The translations under genes and the position numbers were made by a program. A stretch of DNA of 64,000 bases from Polytrichum commune. Taxonomy: Eukaryota; Streptophyta; Polytrichopsida; Polytrichales; Polytrichaceae. The notes beneath the pieces were generated by a model. The model was given only the letters and a program-made list of their open reading frames with translations, had not been told where the DNA came from and searched no databases. Shown here one piece after another: positions 1 through 13,250 of the stretch. The stretch lies in NCBI GenBank assembly GCA_950295325.1, contig OX485806.1, positions 51,641,169 to 51,705,168 on the forward strand. Reading direction: 5' to 3'. The stretch's first letter is position 1, and each line of letters begins with the position of its first letter.

Positions 1-3000
1 CTATTTTCATTGGACCCAGTCCTCAAAAAAACATATTAAACTCTATATCAAACACGATTTGCAAGACCAACACAAACATCTCTGCCTCCAATACCTTGAC
101 GTTTTTTCTATGCCGGAGGTAGAAACAAAGTATTTTGCTATCAAGGTTTGGTGGACTTAGTCCAACTGCATTTCTAGGGACGGTTTGAGGTACCTTAAAT
201 TTTGGCTAACCATCTGGCACTTCCAATATCAACAATGAGGTGGCTTTATGGAACAAGTGCGTTTGAAGTTTTATTACTTCATGTTTATTTATTTTTTTCC
301 TTTAGCTTTGCCAATTTCTTACACTATCATTCTATTACGCAGGAAAATTCATGACCTCCAAAGAGTTTGCACATATGCCTAATTATAACCTTGCCAAATT
401 CATTCACAACAAATGGCTTCAAGCATTTGACAACAAGGGTGGTGATTTTTATGTGGCGGTTGTGGATGACTATATCTGAGTTTTCCTCCAAGTTGTTGTA
501 TATTATCAATTCCTAAGGGATGGCGTTGACAGTGATAGCCCTATCAAAGAAAAACTCAAGCTTTGATGCGCTTAACATCGTGCTCAACAAATTGGTGACC
601 CCGTTGTGATGTAGAAGGTTCTCCTCAGCATGCCCAGTTGGGACAAATTCTACACTCATTATCTCCATCTCGAGGGTACCAAGGTGTTCAGATTGTAAAA
701 GTGCAAGTCCGATAACCCTATTGGAGCCACCGCCCCGACATCGTCAATTTCTCTCGCCCTTGTGTTGCTTAGAGAACCACAAGATCTCATGCTTCACCTC
801 TACCTATCATTGTGGAGGTGTCCTCTCCGTTAATGCTAGAGGTTCTACCACCCCCACATATTGGTCATGATTTTCCCCGCGTCATTGTTGTACAAGGATC
901 TAAAGTGGACGAGAAGCTCTGGCATATTTTTTACGTTCTTTATAATTCTTCCAATGCATGTTGGTCCATGCATGCGGTCGCCAAAAAAATGCATTGCCAA
1001 AATTGTCACCAACGACAAAAACACCCATGCCCCGGCATACTTTAGAATTTGGAACTATTACAAATTAATAACACCTAAAGTCAAGAATTTTTATTTTTTT
1101 TTGCACAACATTGAGCGTTGTATTAAAGGCTTTTGTCGCAAATGGGTCGACAAATTCTTTACTGTCCAAGAAAAACCTTTAATCTCGCCCGAGTGGCCTA
1201 TCAAGCTTGGCACTAACCTCACTTGCATGAAGATCCTTAAGCTTTAAAGTGTTGGTTTCCAACTCCCTTCTTTAACACATCCGCTCCTCCCTGTGACCTC
1301 TCCGAAGTGGACCCTCCAACCAACCTAAACTAATACCATGATTCTAGGCAGTCCAAAACTACGTGACAATTTTGCACCGCATCATCAGCAAATCAAATGT
1401 AGATGGTCGCATTTGTACGAGTTGTGGACGAGACCATCTTGAAGGTGACCATGGTTCCACACCCTAGATTTGGTTGTGTAATCATGTTGTAGTCCAAACT
1501 TGCACCTACACAATCAATTTACTTATTCATAGTGAGTTTTTTGCACGAGTGTAATCTCCCAGCCTTCAAAGTAATGATATTAAAATTTGGCCACAAACAA
1601 AATGTGTTTATGCATTGTAAGCACCTCAAGTTCATTTTTGTGAAGGTTTCCAATATAGATCTTGACATTGACTTATTTATTTACGCCCCAACATTTAGCT
1701 TCAATGAGGCAACTCATTTTTGAGGGGGGCCTCTTGACACATTTTACTTCTTAGAATTCCTCTCGGCCTAGGACTACATTGTGCCTTGATGGAGGCGGCC
1801 ATTTGTGGACCTCATGTGTATTCACAATTGTTTGCTATAATGAATATAATTTCGTGGATGATATTTATTCCATTGAAAACGTCACATTACAATAGTCAAC
1901 TATGCCATGTATTTCTTGCACACTTGAATACTACATGCCTTCTTTTCCTATCAACTTTATTTCCATTGTGCCAACTTACTTGATGTTTGTGGTTTTACCT
2001 CATTGTCCGTTCTTGATGGAGGTGGACTTAGTCAAAGTAAATCAAAATGACAAACCGTTTGGTCCTTCGTTTGCTCGTTCAACAAACGACAATGAGGTGA
2101 TAGTTTTTTTATCTTATCGCAAAATGGCAAAGACCTTGAAGATTTGCTATGAGCCCAAGATTGCGCCCACATGAGCAATTAATATTAATATTTCTCAATA
2201 TTAAGTTAAGGTGAGCTCGTGGAAAGATAAACTAAAAACCAAGGGAAAGAAAAAGAAGAGTGAGAAAACGGAAAGTCAAGGGTTATCTCGTTTTTTTGGT
2301 TGGGCAACGCAGAAAAAAAAAGATTGGGAGGGTTCTCGGTAGCTAGGGAAATGGGAGCTCATTATTGAGGGGAGAGAGAGAGAGGAAAAGAGGCATGCGG
2401 AAGCCTTGCCGTGTGGGGAAATTTTCTTCCTCTTTTGTTGTCTCAAGCAATCCATTAGATTGTTGGTTAAGAGTACTTGATGAGGGTGATCTTGAGAGGA
2501 GGTAGAGAACACAATAGGAGCAAGGAATTAAAGGGACATTTCCGGGAGGTGAATGTTGTGATGAACGGAGGAAAACAAGGGTGGAAGAAATTTTTGGGAA
2601 TTGACACATGAAAAAGGTTGCAGGAAAGGCTCAAAAGGGTAGTAACCAGACATAAAAGGGGAATTTGCAAACACCGTGATTGATACATTGGTGAGAGGGA
2701 AGGAGACATGCACAACGAAGGAGACCAAGGGCATGATGTATGTGGCAACAAGGATGATGAGTTGCCTATCCCCCATTTTCGAGCTCAATGCAAGTCCCAC
2801 TCAGGCCATCGCAATTTTCTTGAGCTAAGATCGCACTTACCTTTCACATCCCTAGTCAGACAGGTTGTGGGGCAAAGATTTGGTGTGGGTTTAACATTGG
2901 TTTTGCGTAGGTCGTTGTGGTTGCCGTTGTGGTGGCGAGGTACTCTTACAGTAGAGCAGGTGAGGTAAGCGGTCGGTGGAAAGAAGTATGCCCTAAGCAT

Positions 3001-3430
3001 TGTTTGTTGTCCCTTCATTATGGTTCTCCACATGCGACTACAGTGGATGTAGGTATGTCTTTGCCATAGGTTGCTTGGGCGGGTTGGGAACTGTCGGATG
3101 TGGGCGTGCATTTTTTGGGGTGCTCGGTGAAAGAAGCTTGGACAAGGCGGTTGAGTGTGTTCAATTAGTGTTGTTCGGTGTGTTCATTCAAATCCTCGAC
3201 AAGCCACTCGGAGTGGAAGAAAGATGAGCAAATCTTTTTGAGTGGGCCGTTGAAAATCACATAGGCAATCGTGTTGTTAATCGGTGCCTCCGGGGCCCTA
3301 CAGTCACCGGCTACTAATTATTGGGCGCAACATGTTTGACTTCTTGCGGTTGCTTTTGGTGACGAACTCCCCAAGGATAAAGGGGATGATTGATGGAGAG
3401 CCTAGTCTTTAGAGCCTCCAACTTTTGGTC
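1..3430. other. Decayed, unassigned sequence
   Basis: No gene that I can recognise. Several short open stretches occur on the + strand between about 530 and 2,170, but none shows a family motif and each is soon closed. CpG is scarce and TpG/CpA are common, as expected for long-methylated repeat DNA. It is most likely the remains of one or more transposable elements. Confidence 0.4.
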
Positions 3431-3690
3431 ATTGTGACTTGCTAAGTGTAGGTAGGAGTAACAAGATCAACGACAAACTTCTATTATCTCAAGCAGTAAT
3501 AAAATAAGATTGTTGTTATTCTCTCGCTTGCTACACTCTTTAGTTGTATTCTCTTTTGTCTTCACATGTACTGTGCCTCAAGTTTTTTTCTTGGTGGACT
3601 GGTAGTTTTCAGATATGTTGTCATGAGGTTTTGAGTACTAAGAGATGGCCATCACTAAACCTAGAGGGCAAAACTCTCCAATTTGATTTG
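3431..3690 (+). repeat. Diverged dispersed repeat, copy 1a
   Basis: This stretch aligns by eye, in the same orientation, with 23,411-23,665. Shared landmarks in order are a 'gacttgct/ggcttgct' start, 'acaagat..acgacaaact', a T-rich middle ending near 'acattctt', 'cctcaagttttctt', 'catgaggtttt', 'gagatggccat' and 'ctctccaatttg'. The copies differ by many substitutions and small indels, so the duplication is old. Family unknown. Confidence 0.5.
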
Positions 3691-4599
3691 GTCATGCCTC
3701 CATTCCACTCATCATTATCTCCAATTATTGTCATATGATATGAAGAACATGTAGTATTCATCCCTTGACCACCAGGTCGCAACAACTTCTGAAGAAATGG
3801 CTTCTAACAGACATTTAATGGGTTGTTGGTGTGTATTTTTTATCATTTTTAAGGAATATTTTAGGTCAAGACTAGGGGATAGATGTTTTCCTCCGTTCTT
3901 CCTATCTTTACATCAGTTTTCATGCGGACAAGTAGTTAGGAAATTCCATCAACAGACGTTGCTCCATTTAGTTGTCAAGAAAAATGCCAAGGTTAGGATT
4001 ACACAATTTGTTCACATCTTGACCTCTTCTAACCTCTTGGTAGTTTTAAAAAAGACAACACATCTCCTTTGTTTTCTTTATCCCATCCTCGATTACAGAA
4101 GCACCACTGTCTGATTCAACGGTAATGCATTGAGGTTTGGCATCTTAGCACGGTTTACTATTTTAGTCGATCAAGGAGAGGTGGATATACAAGACGCTTC
4201 AGCTGAGTCATGACTCATCACCGTGTATCCGATGACCGTGCTTACGGTGTGTTGAACCCTCGCTCTTTAGTAAGTTGTGAATTGTTTGAGTGGAAAAATA
4301 CATGTGTTTGTACGAGACGGTGCATAGTGCGTATGAGTGATTGGATCCTACTCCTCTTCTTTGTTAGTGAATTTTCCTAGAGATATTAGTAATGTGAGAC
4401 AAAATACACCGTGGTTTCAAGAATTTCACCAAACCCATGACTGACTAGACACTAGTTCACACTACCGGGACAATAAAGCAAATTGGTGGAAACAAAAATG
4501 ATGTATGGCTGACTTTCATAGCCATATCCTTCAATGTGGGTTGTTACAATTTAGTTTTCCCATATTATTGTATCCTTCAAATTAAAGACGATAGAAATC

Positions 4600-4695
4600 C
4601 CGTCCATAGGTTATCTACCATTGAATTTGACATTTAAATACCAGTGGACACGATCATGTCTTCTATGTGCATTTGGTCTCCTGAATATTCAATCT
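4600..4695 (+). repeat. Diverged dispersed repeat, copy 1b
   Basis: This aligns with 23,732-23,838: 'ctaccattgaat', then a 'gtcatg' block, then a 'ctgaat..acaatc' block. It has the same order and orientation as the 3,431/23,411 pair, so both belong to one longer repeat. The spacing between the two blocks is about 0.9 kb here but only about 70 bases in the right copy. Confidence 0.4.
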
Positions 4696-5372
4696 TGGAA
4701 GGTCTCCTTGTAAACGTCGAAGTTGTCTAGGTCAGTGGGCATTGCAATTGTAAATTGCATTCCTCATTTGTTGTGAGTGGTCCGTTCTTTGTTGCAGGGA
4801 CAATGCATGAGCATGTGCACATAGTTGCCGAACTGGGGCAGCACAAGACCGAGAACGATGCTACAAGGCAGTGATGCTTGCGACTGCCATTCTCGCACCG
4901 GAAAAAAAATGTGGGGAGGTTGCTGATCAATGAAAGACTAGCTCCGTCTTAGTAGACTAGCATAGGAGGAAGGAAGGTGCTCGCCTGGGCTGCAAGGTAG
5001 AGAGCAAGTCTGGTGGCCTGTAGGGTTAGGAAGTTGCACAACCGGTAGGTGAAGGGAGGGCTCAAGTTGTGGGAGGAGGGTGCTCCTCAAGGACTAGACT
5101 TAAGTGGTACAAACCAAATTAAGGAGCCATGGTTGGGGCTGGTAGAAGGGGTGGGACCACGGGGGTTGAGAGGGGAATGTAATGAAGCATAGGGTTCCAC
5201 TGGCATTGTAAGGAATTCAAGCACGTTGTGAGTAACTCAATCATTTATAAGAGTTTGCATGTTCTTAATAAAAAGGGTGTTATGTACACCATTCCACTTC
5301 CAATTGCATGCAACAAAAGTATGTGTGAGATAGGTTAGCTAGCATTGGTGAGAAGAGGAATTCACACCTGGA

Positions 5373-5762
5373 TTAGGATGCATTCGAGGGTGCGGAAGAT
5401 TTTTGCTCACATTTTCCTACTACCTTGACCTCTTCCTCCACGTCAATTGACTTGTCAGCACTCAAATCAACCGCATCATCCGCTTCGCCATCCACGCACG
5501 TTATTGCGTCTTTCTCCAACACATCCGCACACGTTTTATCATATTCTAGATATCGTTGCCGCTCCCCCTCCACCCTCCACCTCCATGCTTTTGTGGACTT
5601 TGAAAAAGGAGTCATCTCGTAGTCATCACCATATCTCTTTGCCGCACTTCTATCACTTTCTAGCAATGGATTAAAAAGAACATGGGGATCTCCTACACTT
5701 CTAATCTCTTTCTCCCATCCTAGGCTAGCAAACATGTCACTCTCCTCTCCCATCGTATGCAT
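5373..5762 (-). CDS. Hypothetical 129-residue acidic protein or exon fragment
   Basis: A single open frame of 129 codons with ATG at 5,762 and a TAA stop. The product is acidic and hydrophilic, with Trp/Arg-rich and Asp/Glu-rich stretches and a 'RYGDDYEMTPF' segment. It has no signal peptide, membrane segment or family motif that I know. Amino-acid use looks protein-like, unlike nearby chance frames that are full of Cys, His and Phe. The frame is also richer in CpG than its surroundings. No splice-consistent neighbour was found, so it may be a small gene, a single captured exon or part of a transposable element. No function is proposed. Confidence 0.3.
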   Translation of the reverse strand: MHTMGEESDMFASLGWEKEIRSVGDPHVLFNPLLESDRSAAKRYGDDYEMTPFSKSTKAWRWRVEGERQRYLEYDKTCADVLEKDAITCVDGEADDAVDLSADKSIDVEEEVKVVGKCEQKSSAPSNAS

Positions 5763-6555
5763 GCATCTCTACATTCATATTGTGTATGAATCAAAATTAT
5801 GTCCTCATATATATTCAGCTAAGTATAAGTTCCTAGACCCAAATAATAATTGTTGGAGTCCAAGATGTAGAGTTGAGCCACATATAGGACAAAGACAAAA
5901 ATTGTGGAACAAAAACAAAACAAGTTGATCCTCTTTTGTATTATGATTGACTCAATTTTCACTCACACCAATCGCGAGAAAACCATTATTTGTTATTCTT
6001 TCTTGATATCATCCTCAGTTTCAATTCTATATTTTTCTATTATTTCATAAATTGTCTATCATTTTAGCATTTATTGTTTCCCAAATTGAATAATATATTT
6101 AAAAATTCAGGCCCCTTTTGTTTTTTTGGGCCTTACCACTCCATGGTCATAGGTTAAAAATTTCAAATCTTCATAGTATATTCGAATCTTATGTCAAAAA
6201 AAATTGGATTACTAAACATAGATTACTATTCTTATTATGTGTCCACTTTCCGCTCACCGCTCACATAGAAGTGTCGTCTAAGGCCGCCAAGTGGGCAAAT
6301 CTCATGTCCCATCCCACCTTGGATATCACCACATGAATGATCACATTGTAATTGAGGGTAATTGGGTCTACCTAAATAAGGTGACAAACCATCAACCATG
6401 AAACATGCACAATTAATTAAGAAATATTTGTATATATAAATCAAGTAATAAAATAAAGTGGTTGCCAAATTAATCTAATAATTATATGTTAAATTATATT
6501 AATAAAAAATCATATTGAATATTCTATGGAGATTAAGGGTATTGAAAAATGCAAA
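5763..6555. other. AT-rich intergenic sequence
   Basis: AT-rich with short homopolymer runs. I see no gene, RNA or clear repeat here. Confidence 0.4.
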
Positions 6556-6890
6556 AAAAATTACCCTAGAGGACACATAACCTTGTAAAACTAGAGCACT
6601 TCAATCTCATAAGATTTTCAAACAATAAATTTTAAACCACATTATAGTTTCATAAAATAACTCCTAAGACATATATATACATGTGATCATGGAATATACA
6701 TAAGGAATTCAGAGTGTACTTGAAGCATATTATCACTCAAACAAATCACATGCAAAGGAACTAAAATATCAAGGTTCTAGAGGTAACCTAATATTGTGGA
6801 GTTATAAGATTTGTGTTCACCAATTAATAACAGATTATGCAATCTAAGGCTTTGAAAATCTATTACCTAAAAGGAGACCTCAATCCTTCA
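6556..6890 (+). mobile_element. LTR 3'-end-like remnant (fossil)
   Basis: The block ends with 'gatttgtgttcaccaattaa', followed shortly by 'aatctaaggct' and then '..aaggagacctcaa'. This matches the order found at 41,745-41,825, and more loosely the 3' end of the solo LTR at 13,870-13,931. An upstream 'acataaccttg.aaaact' motif is also shared with the solo LTR. I read it as an old, heavily decayed piece of a related Ty3/gypsy-type LTR. No internal region was recognised beside it. Confidence 0.35.
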
Positions 6891-9580
6891 CGTGATTAAC
6901 CCCCACCATAAGACCTCATCACACTTGGCAAAAAATTTGAAACAAAAACCTACAAAAACACCAAAACAAAACATGCAAAATATCACCAAAATTGTTCAAA
7001 TCTATCATGAATGTGGCATCCTATATATCGTGTCATAGAAACTCCCGCATCGGGAGCATGTTTAAATTTGAAAACACATTCCCACCCATTAAATTCGAAT
7101 TACACATGTAACACTGAGCTGTAATTTAGATTAAGGTGGGGCCAATAGCTAAGATTAGAATTAAGGAGAATATGAAGGCATGACTAATTAAAGGTACATA
7201 GGTGATTAATTATTCATTTGGAAGGATGTATGTAGACATAAAAACACTATTTTCATAGGCCATTGTAGCATGCCTCCATCATTGCTTCCTATCGATCATA
7301 TGGAACGAAGAGTGTGTTCAAATATGATGTGCCAAAAATGTTTCAGTAGTGTTTTTCCCCATATACTATAACATTCAATGTAGCACACTTGGAACATATT
7401 GTGTTATCTAGTGTGATGTGCATCATCGTCCTGTTACACAAACAATGTTCTTGTTCTCAAGTATTTTCACTACAAATATTTGTCTATGGTTGACTCAAAA
7501 TCTAAACCTTCTAGAATAATAAAATCCTCAATACATTGCTCTCATAGTATGATACGACACTTTAAAACACTATTATCCAACCACAAATTGCTTTGCTTCT
7601 CTCTATATATATTCCTAGACCTCCATAAACGGGTCTTCAAAAATCTTATGGCTCGCCTATTTTCATATTCCGTTTTTTTTTTTGGACATTTTATGGAGGT
7701 TTGTACTTGGAATGAATATCTTCATTAGATATGTCCACTCCACATACCTTTCTCATATGGCCATCTGCAATTAGTAAAAACGTTGGATTCCCATACGCAC
7801 TTCCAAATTGAAGATTTTGGTCTTACGTTCGGTGCATTTGGTATTTTTTTTCTAGGTGCCCCCTTCAATGTCAACCTTGGAGTCCATATTGGAGGCTCCT
7901 TGACCCTAGTATTATGCCACGTGGAGGTTTATGTTGAATATTCTCATTATTTGCCATCATTTCCTCTAATCCATTTTTTTTTGGCTCAAAATTAATTTAA
8001 TTTTAATATGATAGAGATTCCAAAATAAACATTACCATCCATTGAGTTTGTTTGAGATAAAGCCTACACTTATGTTGTTCAAACAATATTATATTATGTA
8101 AAACACATTTAGAATAAGTATTTACACTTTGCATGTTCTGGTATTGTTATAAATTTTAATAAATTAACTTGGTCTCAATGGATTTTGGTGTCATGTGTGG
8201 AACGCAAAATGTGTGGAGCACAAAATGTAAGTTGATTTGGTGCAATCAAATGTAATTCCCAGACACAAATTCACAATGTGGGTCTTCCAACTCACCTCAA
8301 TCTCCAAATGACAACAATTATTCAACAACCAATGACCATCATAGCAAAAGCAGAATGGGTGTGGAATAAAAGTGGGGTCCATATACATTCACCAAAAAAA
8401 CATCAATCAAATGTTGCCCCTTCCCACCCAACCCATGGACACCACGCCTCTTTGGATGGACATGAAGTCCATATATCGACTTCCAACAAACAGTTGCCTA
8501 CCTTGTTGAATGCATTGGTTGCAATGGACTTGGACACATGACTATTGAAGAGCAACCACCTTGGTGAGTTGATTGATGAAGAGTAGTTGTTTTAATGTAT
8601 TGATTGTTGAAATGCAATCACTTTGGGCAAACAACTGCTACCGATCAATCCTCACGCTTGGCTAAATTATCTTAAGTAGTTGTCTACTCTAGAAATCTAG
8701 TACTTACTTAGAGTGGGCTTGAAATCAACTTAGCCCTTTTGATTGCTTTTTAATAACTGACATAGTTTGTCTGCTACTTGCCCATTACTCTAAGGTAAAT
8801 TATTATCCCCCGACACCATATTTTTGGGTTTGTATCACATTTCCTTCACATATTATGGCATGGCATGACGGGTGCTAATGTGAAATCCTTTATGGTCACA
8901 AACCAATTGTAACTCAAATATATCCTCACCAACAAAATCTATCATCCACCAGAAATCCCAATGATAGGTATACGCCGAAATGATGATGTGAACATTTGGC
9001 TAATACACTCTTAGCAAGACATATTTCTTTATAATTAATTAAATAATTGAAAATTCATTCATCCATTTGATGTAAATCGATGCAAATTTGCTTCTATAAC
9101 ATAAATCATTGTAGCCAATACAATGCAATGCAATGACTTCATCTATACCTTTTGTACATTACCCATTTTAGTATAACACTATAGGCTTGAAGGTAGAAAT
9201 ACAACTAGGATTATATGAGTAATACTCTTAGTATATTTACAAAAACACAATAAAAATATCCATACCTTATATTTATTTTGTAACCCCTAGGCACAAATAA
9301 TAATTTTTAGCGCATCCACATGGATCTGTACATACCACATCAATTACATCATTTGAGCGACCTTCCAATAAACTATCACCCTATACAAACTCTAGACCAA
9401 AACCACTATTATAACCAAATCCCGAGCCATATAACATCAAAAACTCCATACATGTAACACCATCATTTGCCCCGATGTCGAATACACCTTCTACATGGCA
9501 TTGATCTCAATATCATGCATAAAAAAACTATAAAAATATTATACAATTTGTAGATAAAATATGCAAACTTCCAATGTATT
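6891..9580. other. Unassigned AT-rich sequence
   Basis: About 2.7 kb without a recognisable gene, repeat end or RNA. Short open frames (for example 7,480-7,728 and 8,278-8,541) have unconvincing composition and no motif. Confidence 0.4.
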
Positions 9581-9587
9581 ATTTCTA

Positions 9588-9870
9588 TGTTGCGCACCTC
9601 TTTATGAGGAGTATCCACAACACCATCGGCATAAAGGGAACTTGGAGTGACACCCGAGATTTGTGGAGCCATAGGTGAGAGGGCCTCAGTGATCGTAGTG
9701 TGGGTGAGGGCGGCAAGCATTGAGAATGCCTCCCACCCACAAAGACTAGGAATCACAAGGCTAAGGCCATAGCTATAGAAACCTCAACTATACACATAAC
9801 TCAAACCCCTACCATGTGCACCTCAATGCACATTTTCATGTCATACTTAGCCAAACCCAAGTAATATGTG
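9588..9870 (-). repeat. Inverted, partial copy of the insertion at 12,272-13,250
   Basis: The reverse complement of this block follows 13,000-13,250 closely. Shared text includes 'atggccttagcc/atggccttatcc', 'tcctagtct', a 'gggtgtcactcc' core and the terminal 'gaggtgcgcaaca/gaggtgcgcgaca'. The end at 9,588 reads TGTTGCGCACC inward, the same terminus as the other copy. Similarity fades beyond about 9,870, so the far end of this copy is undefined. Confidence 0.55.
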
Positions 9871-12271
9871 TCCGACCACACACATGCCCTACCAATTTTA
9901 CCTAAAAATATCCAACATTTTAATGATTTATCCACCATAAGAATACATTAGGTCTATACCCAACTTCAAACCCTGGTGGAATACCTACGACAACAATGGT
10001 TTTTTTAATCTATAAAACCCTAAAATCCATTTATTATTACATGGCCCAATATATCGACCACATGTGATTGCGGTCTTCTTGCACCAAACTACAAGATCCT
10101 AATGGAAATAATTATTTGTATCATGCTCCTTCCATGAACTTTTCACCCAAGAATCAACCACATTTAGATGCCAAATACCACTATCACAAATCCTATGTCA
10201 CACCTCCACCATGCACATAAGTTGCCCACTGTAGTTAGGTGTTTGCTATGACTCAAAATAACAAACCCAGGGAACTAAGTCTCCAGGAAGACTGAGATAG
10301 TGTCTATAAGGGTTAATGTCACATTGGATTAAGGATCACAATAACAACTTAGGGTCTTTCATTCTTCATTCCTTCTTAATTCCACTTATTCTCCACTCTT
10401 ATAGTTCCTTTGTGTTTTATCTATCGTGAGTGATTCCATCCTATCTTTAGGGAATTTTCTATCACTTTACGTCTTGACCTATTTCAGTCGTGAAGCTCAA
10501 AAGCTTGGCTTGGTTTGTTGATATTTTAAAATGGATGGGCTTAATGAAATTTTGGGTTGGTTTGTTTGTTGAATTTCAATATGGGTGGGCTGAATGCGGG
10601 GGTCTTGGAATTGAAAGGGTAGAGATTGTGCGTTATAGTTAAAATTCCATGGATGATGTGGAACATTGTAATACACAAGGCATAATTGGTTGAGGTGCTA
10701 CAACCCCATTACCTCCAAGCACTCATTTAGGTCACGGTTTAGGGTTCGGTCCGTTGCAAAGGCATTTCTTGAGAAAGTAGTTGGAACGGTGATACCACTC
10801 AAATGTGAAGTTGGGCTCTTTGCGGCTTGCTCGCCATTACTAGGGAAATTATGGTTAGTTTTTTCTCCTCCGCTTAGTAATATGCTTAAACCCACTGGGT
10901 ATTCTTTCCTTATTTGAGGTGTGATCCGTTTGATTTTTTTCCTAAACCTCCTTTGGGTTTGAGCATTATGAGATGCAAGGGGGGTTAGAAACCCAGAGGT
11001 TGTAGGGTGGTGTAGTAAAGGGCAGTCTTGAATGGTTACCTATGTATATGTGCAATTCAAATTTATGTTGAAAATTAGATTTTTGAAGTTTTTGGGAAAT
11101 CTAGTCCACCTTCTCGGAATCGTGAGGGTGTACGGTACTGTGGTAGTGGGCGGTCTTGAATGATTACATGTGTATGTGTGGAATTCTCATTTGTGCTGGA
11201 AATTAGATTTTTGAAGTTTTTGGCAAATCTGGTTGTAGAGCTCGCAACCATCGAAGCCACGGAAGGTCGAGCGTAAGAAGCTGAAGCAAGCTGGGGACAG
11301 GGGAAGGGGCGGAAACGTAGACACCGACCGAACGAGAATGCAGCCAAGGGCATGGGCATGCCACCGAGGGAACGAGCATGCGGCCAAGGGAACGTGCGCG
11401 GCCAATTGGAACGCGGACTACTGGTCGAGGCCAGTGGAAACGAGGGCCGAGCCGAGAATTGAAGAGGCGGGCCGCCCCTATTTATAGGGCATGTGGCCGA
11501 ATTCCAGGGATGAATGTATTTGCCAATGAATAAGTAACCAATAGGATACCAAGGGATATGTAGCTAGGAAAGACATTTTAATTAAGGTAGATTCATAAAA
11601 ATAGAAGTAGGACCCTAAATTCAGACTATATTTAGATACAATGCTAATTTTAAGTGAAGCTAACATTTACAAAAATCTACAAATACCTAGATGTGGAAAA
11701 CTATATAAAGAGGCCAACTTGAGGGCCATAATACACGTCATTTTGCGTGAAGATCATACGTGAGTGTCCAAGCTATTCGAGTCCAAAATTGGTACCCTCG
11801 GTGCATTAGGGTTCGATTCGACAACCGTGAGGCAATTGAATTTCTTACAAATACTAAGGGATTTCTTACAAACACTATGGCGCGTGACACCTTAGGACAC
11901 GGCCTACCAAGATCGACTTAAGGAGATTGAAGATTCTAAGTGGGGAGACCAATACTTACTTAAAAAATTAGAGCCTAACGAAGTTAAAGAGGGTGACGGC
12001 CTAGACGACCTAATGGTGAAAATCATGATTTTTTGCCTAGGTGAGTGAACTTTGGAAATCATGGATTAAAGCCCCAAGTGAATCTTCGCAAGGGATTGTA
12101 TTACGCACTCAAGGATTGAAGTGAAGGATAGAGGTAAGTACCCATATCCTTTGACGATGTCAAAATTGAGGTTTAGGACAACTCCACCAAAATGACCCAC
12201 TTTGGTGATATGATAGAAAAGGGGGCGCCAAGTGGCTCATTCATCATTAACATAGACATGCACTAGGGAGA

Positions 12272-13250
12272 TGTTGCAACCCTTGCTAGCTCCCCTTGAC
12301 CATCTTGCCAATTTTTGTTTCTAGCAAAGATTACGAGCGCTAACCCTTCGCATTCCGCCATGCTAATGGTTAGCTCCTCTCACCCGGACCTTATAGTTCA
12401 TAGGAGGAACCAACCCTCCTACTTTGCTTTCGGGACTCACCCCTTAATCGGTAACCCATTTCTTTGATGTGGACTTCCATCCATGGAAGTCCACTCCTAT
12501 GTTGATCATCGCGTTGCTGGAGCAACACTACAACAACCCAAAGCGTACTAGGCAACTATGGCCTCACAATGGGCCAAAGCCCATGGAGGCCATGCCGTTC
12601 GGCCTCAGGTGGGTGAGGCCACACCACCTCACCCATATAAGCCTCTAAGACTCCACGCGGGGCCCCTATCCCACCGTCAAGAAACCTCTTGTCTCCCTAC
12701 CAAGAGTTGGGGCCAAGTAGACATTTTCCCTTAGCCGATGGGCCTAGAAGCCCCCATAAGCTTCAGACCATCATAACTTCCTTGTATGATGTCTGATACT
12801 AACAAGCAACCACTCCATATTCATCTACGCTTCACGTAGATGCCAATGGACTCCTCACTTGGCCCATTCAGGCAAGTATTGACGAAGTTATGCCTGTTTG
12901 AACCTTGGCAGTCCCGGAAATTACTCCCAGCCATTGCTATATCAGGGCGCTGTCCCGGGACAGCGCCCAACTCAAATTGGCATAACTCCTAGCTCACACC
13001 TCCGATTGAGGTGTTCTTGAGCATTCTAGAATCACCACGCCATGAGTTGTGCGCTATGCATAGCTCATGGCCTTATCCTCGTGCCTCCTAGTCTCCGTGG
13101 ATGGGAGGCGTTCCCAACACCCGGGGCCTTCACCCACACTAGGATCACTTGGGCCTTCTCACCAACGGCGCCACAAGTCCCGGGTGTCACTCCGGGGTCC
13201 CCCTTGTGCCCATGGTGGTTCGGGCACTCCTCATGGAGAGGTGCGCGACA
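12272..13250 (+). mobile_element. ~980-bp element inserted in the solo LTR
   Basis: The related LTR at 17.3-19.1 kb lacks this block and reads straight through, which defines the insertion. If the ends are TGTTGCAACC and GGTGCGCGACA, the flanks GGAGA/TGAGA form a near 5-bp duplication and this is probably a second solo LTR. An 8-bp duplication GAGATGTT with slightly shifted ends is also possible and would suggest an hAT-like DNA element. A second inverted copy at 9,588 shares the GCGCAACA end. No coding region is seen. Confidence 0.6.
12945..12968. repeat. Perfect 24-bp palindrome
   Basis: The arm GGGCGCTGTCCC is followed directly by its exact reverse complement with no spacer. It is GC-rich and sits in the nested insertion. 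It could be a cruciform or a binding site, or a folded RNA structure. Confidence 0.85.
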
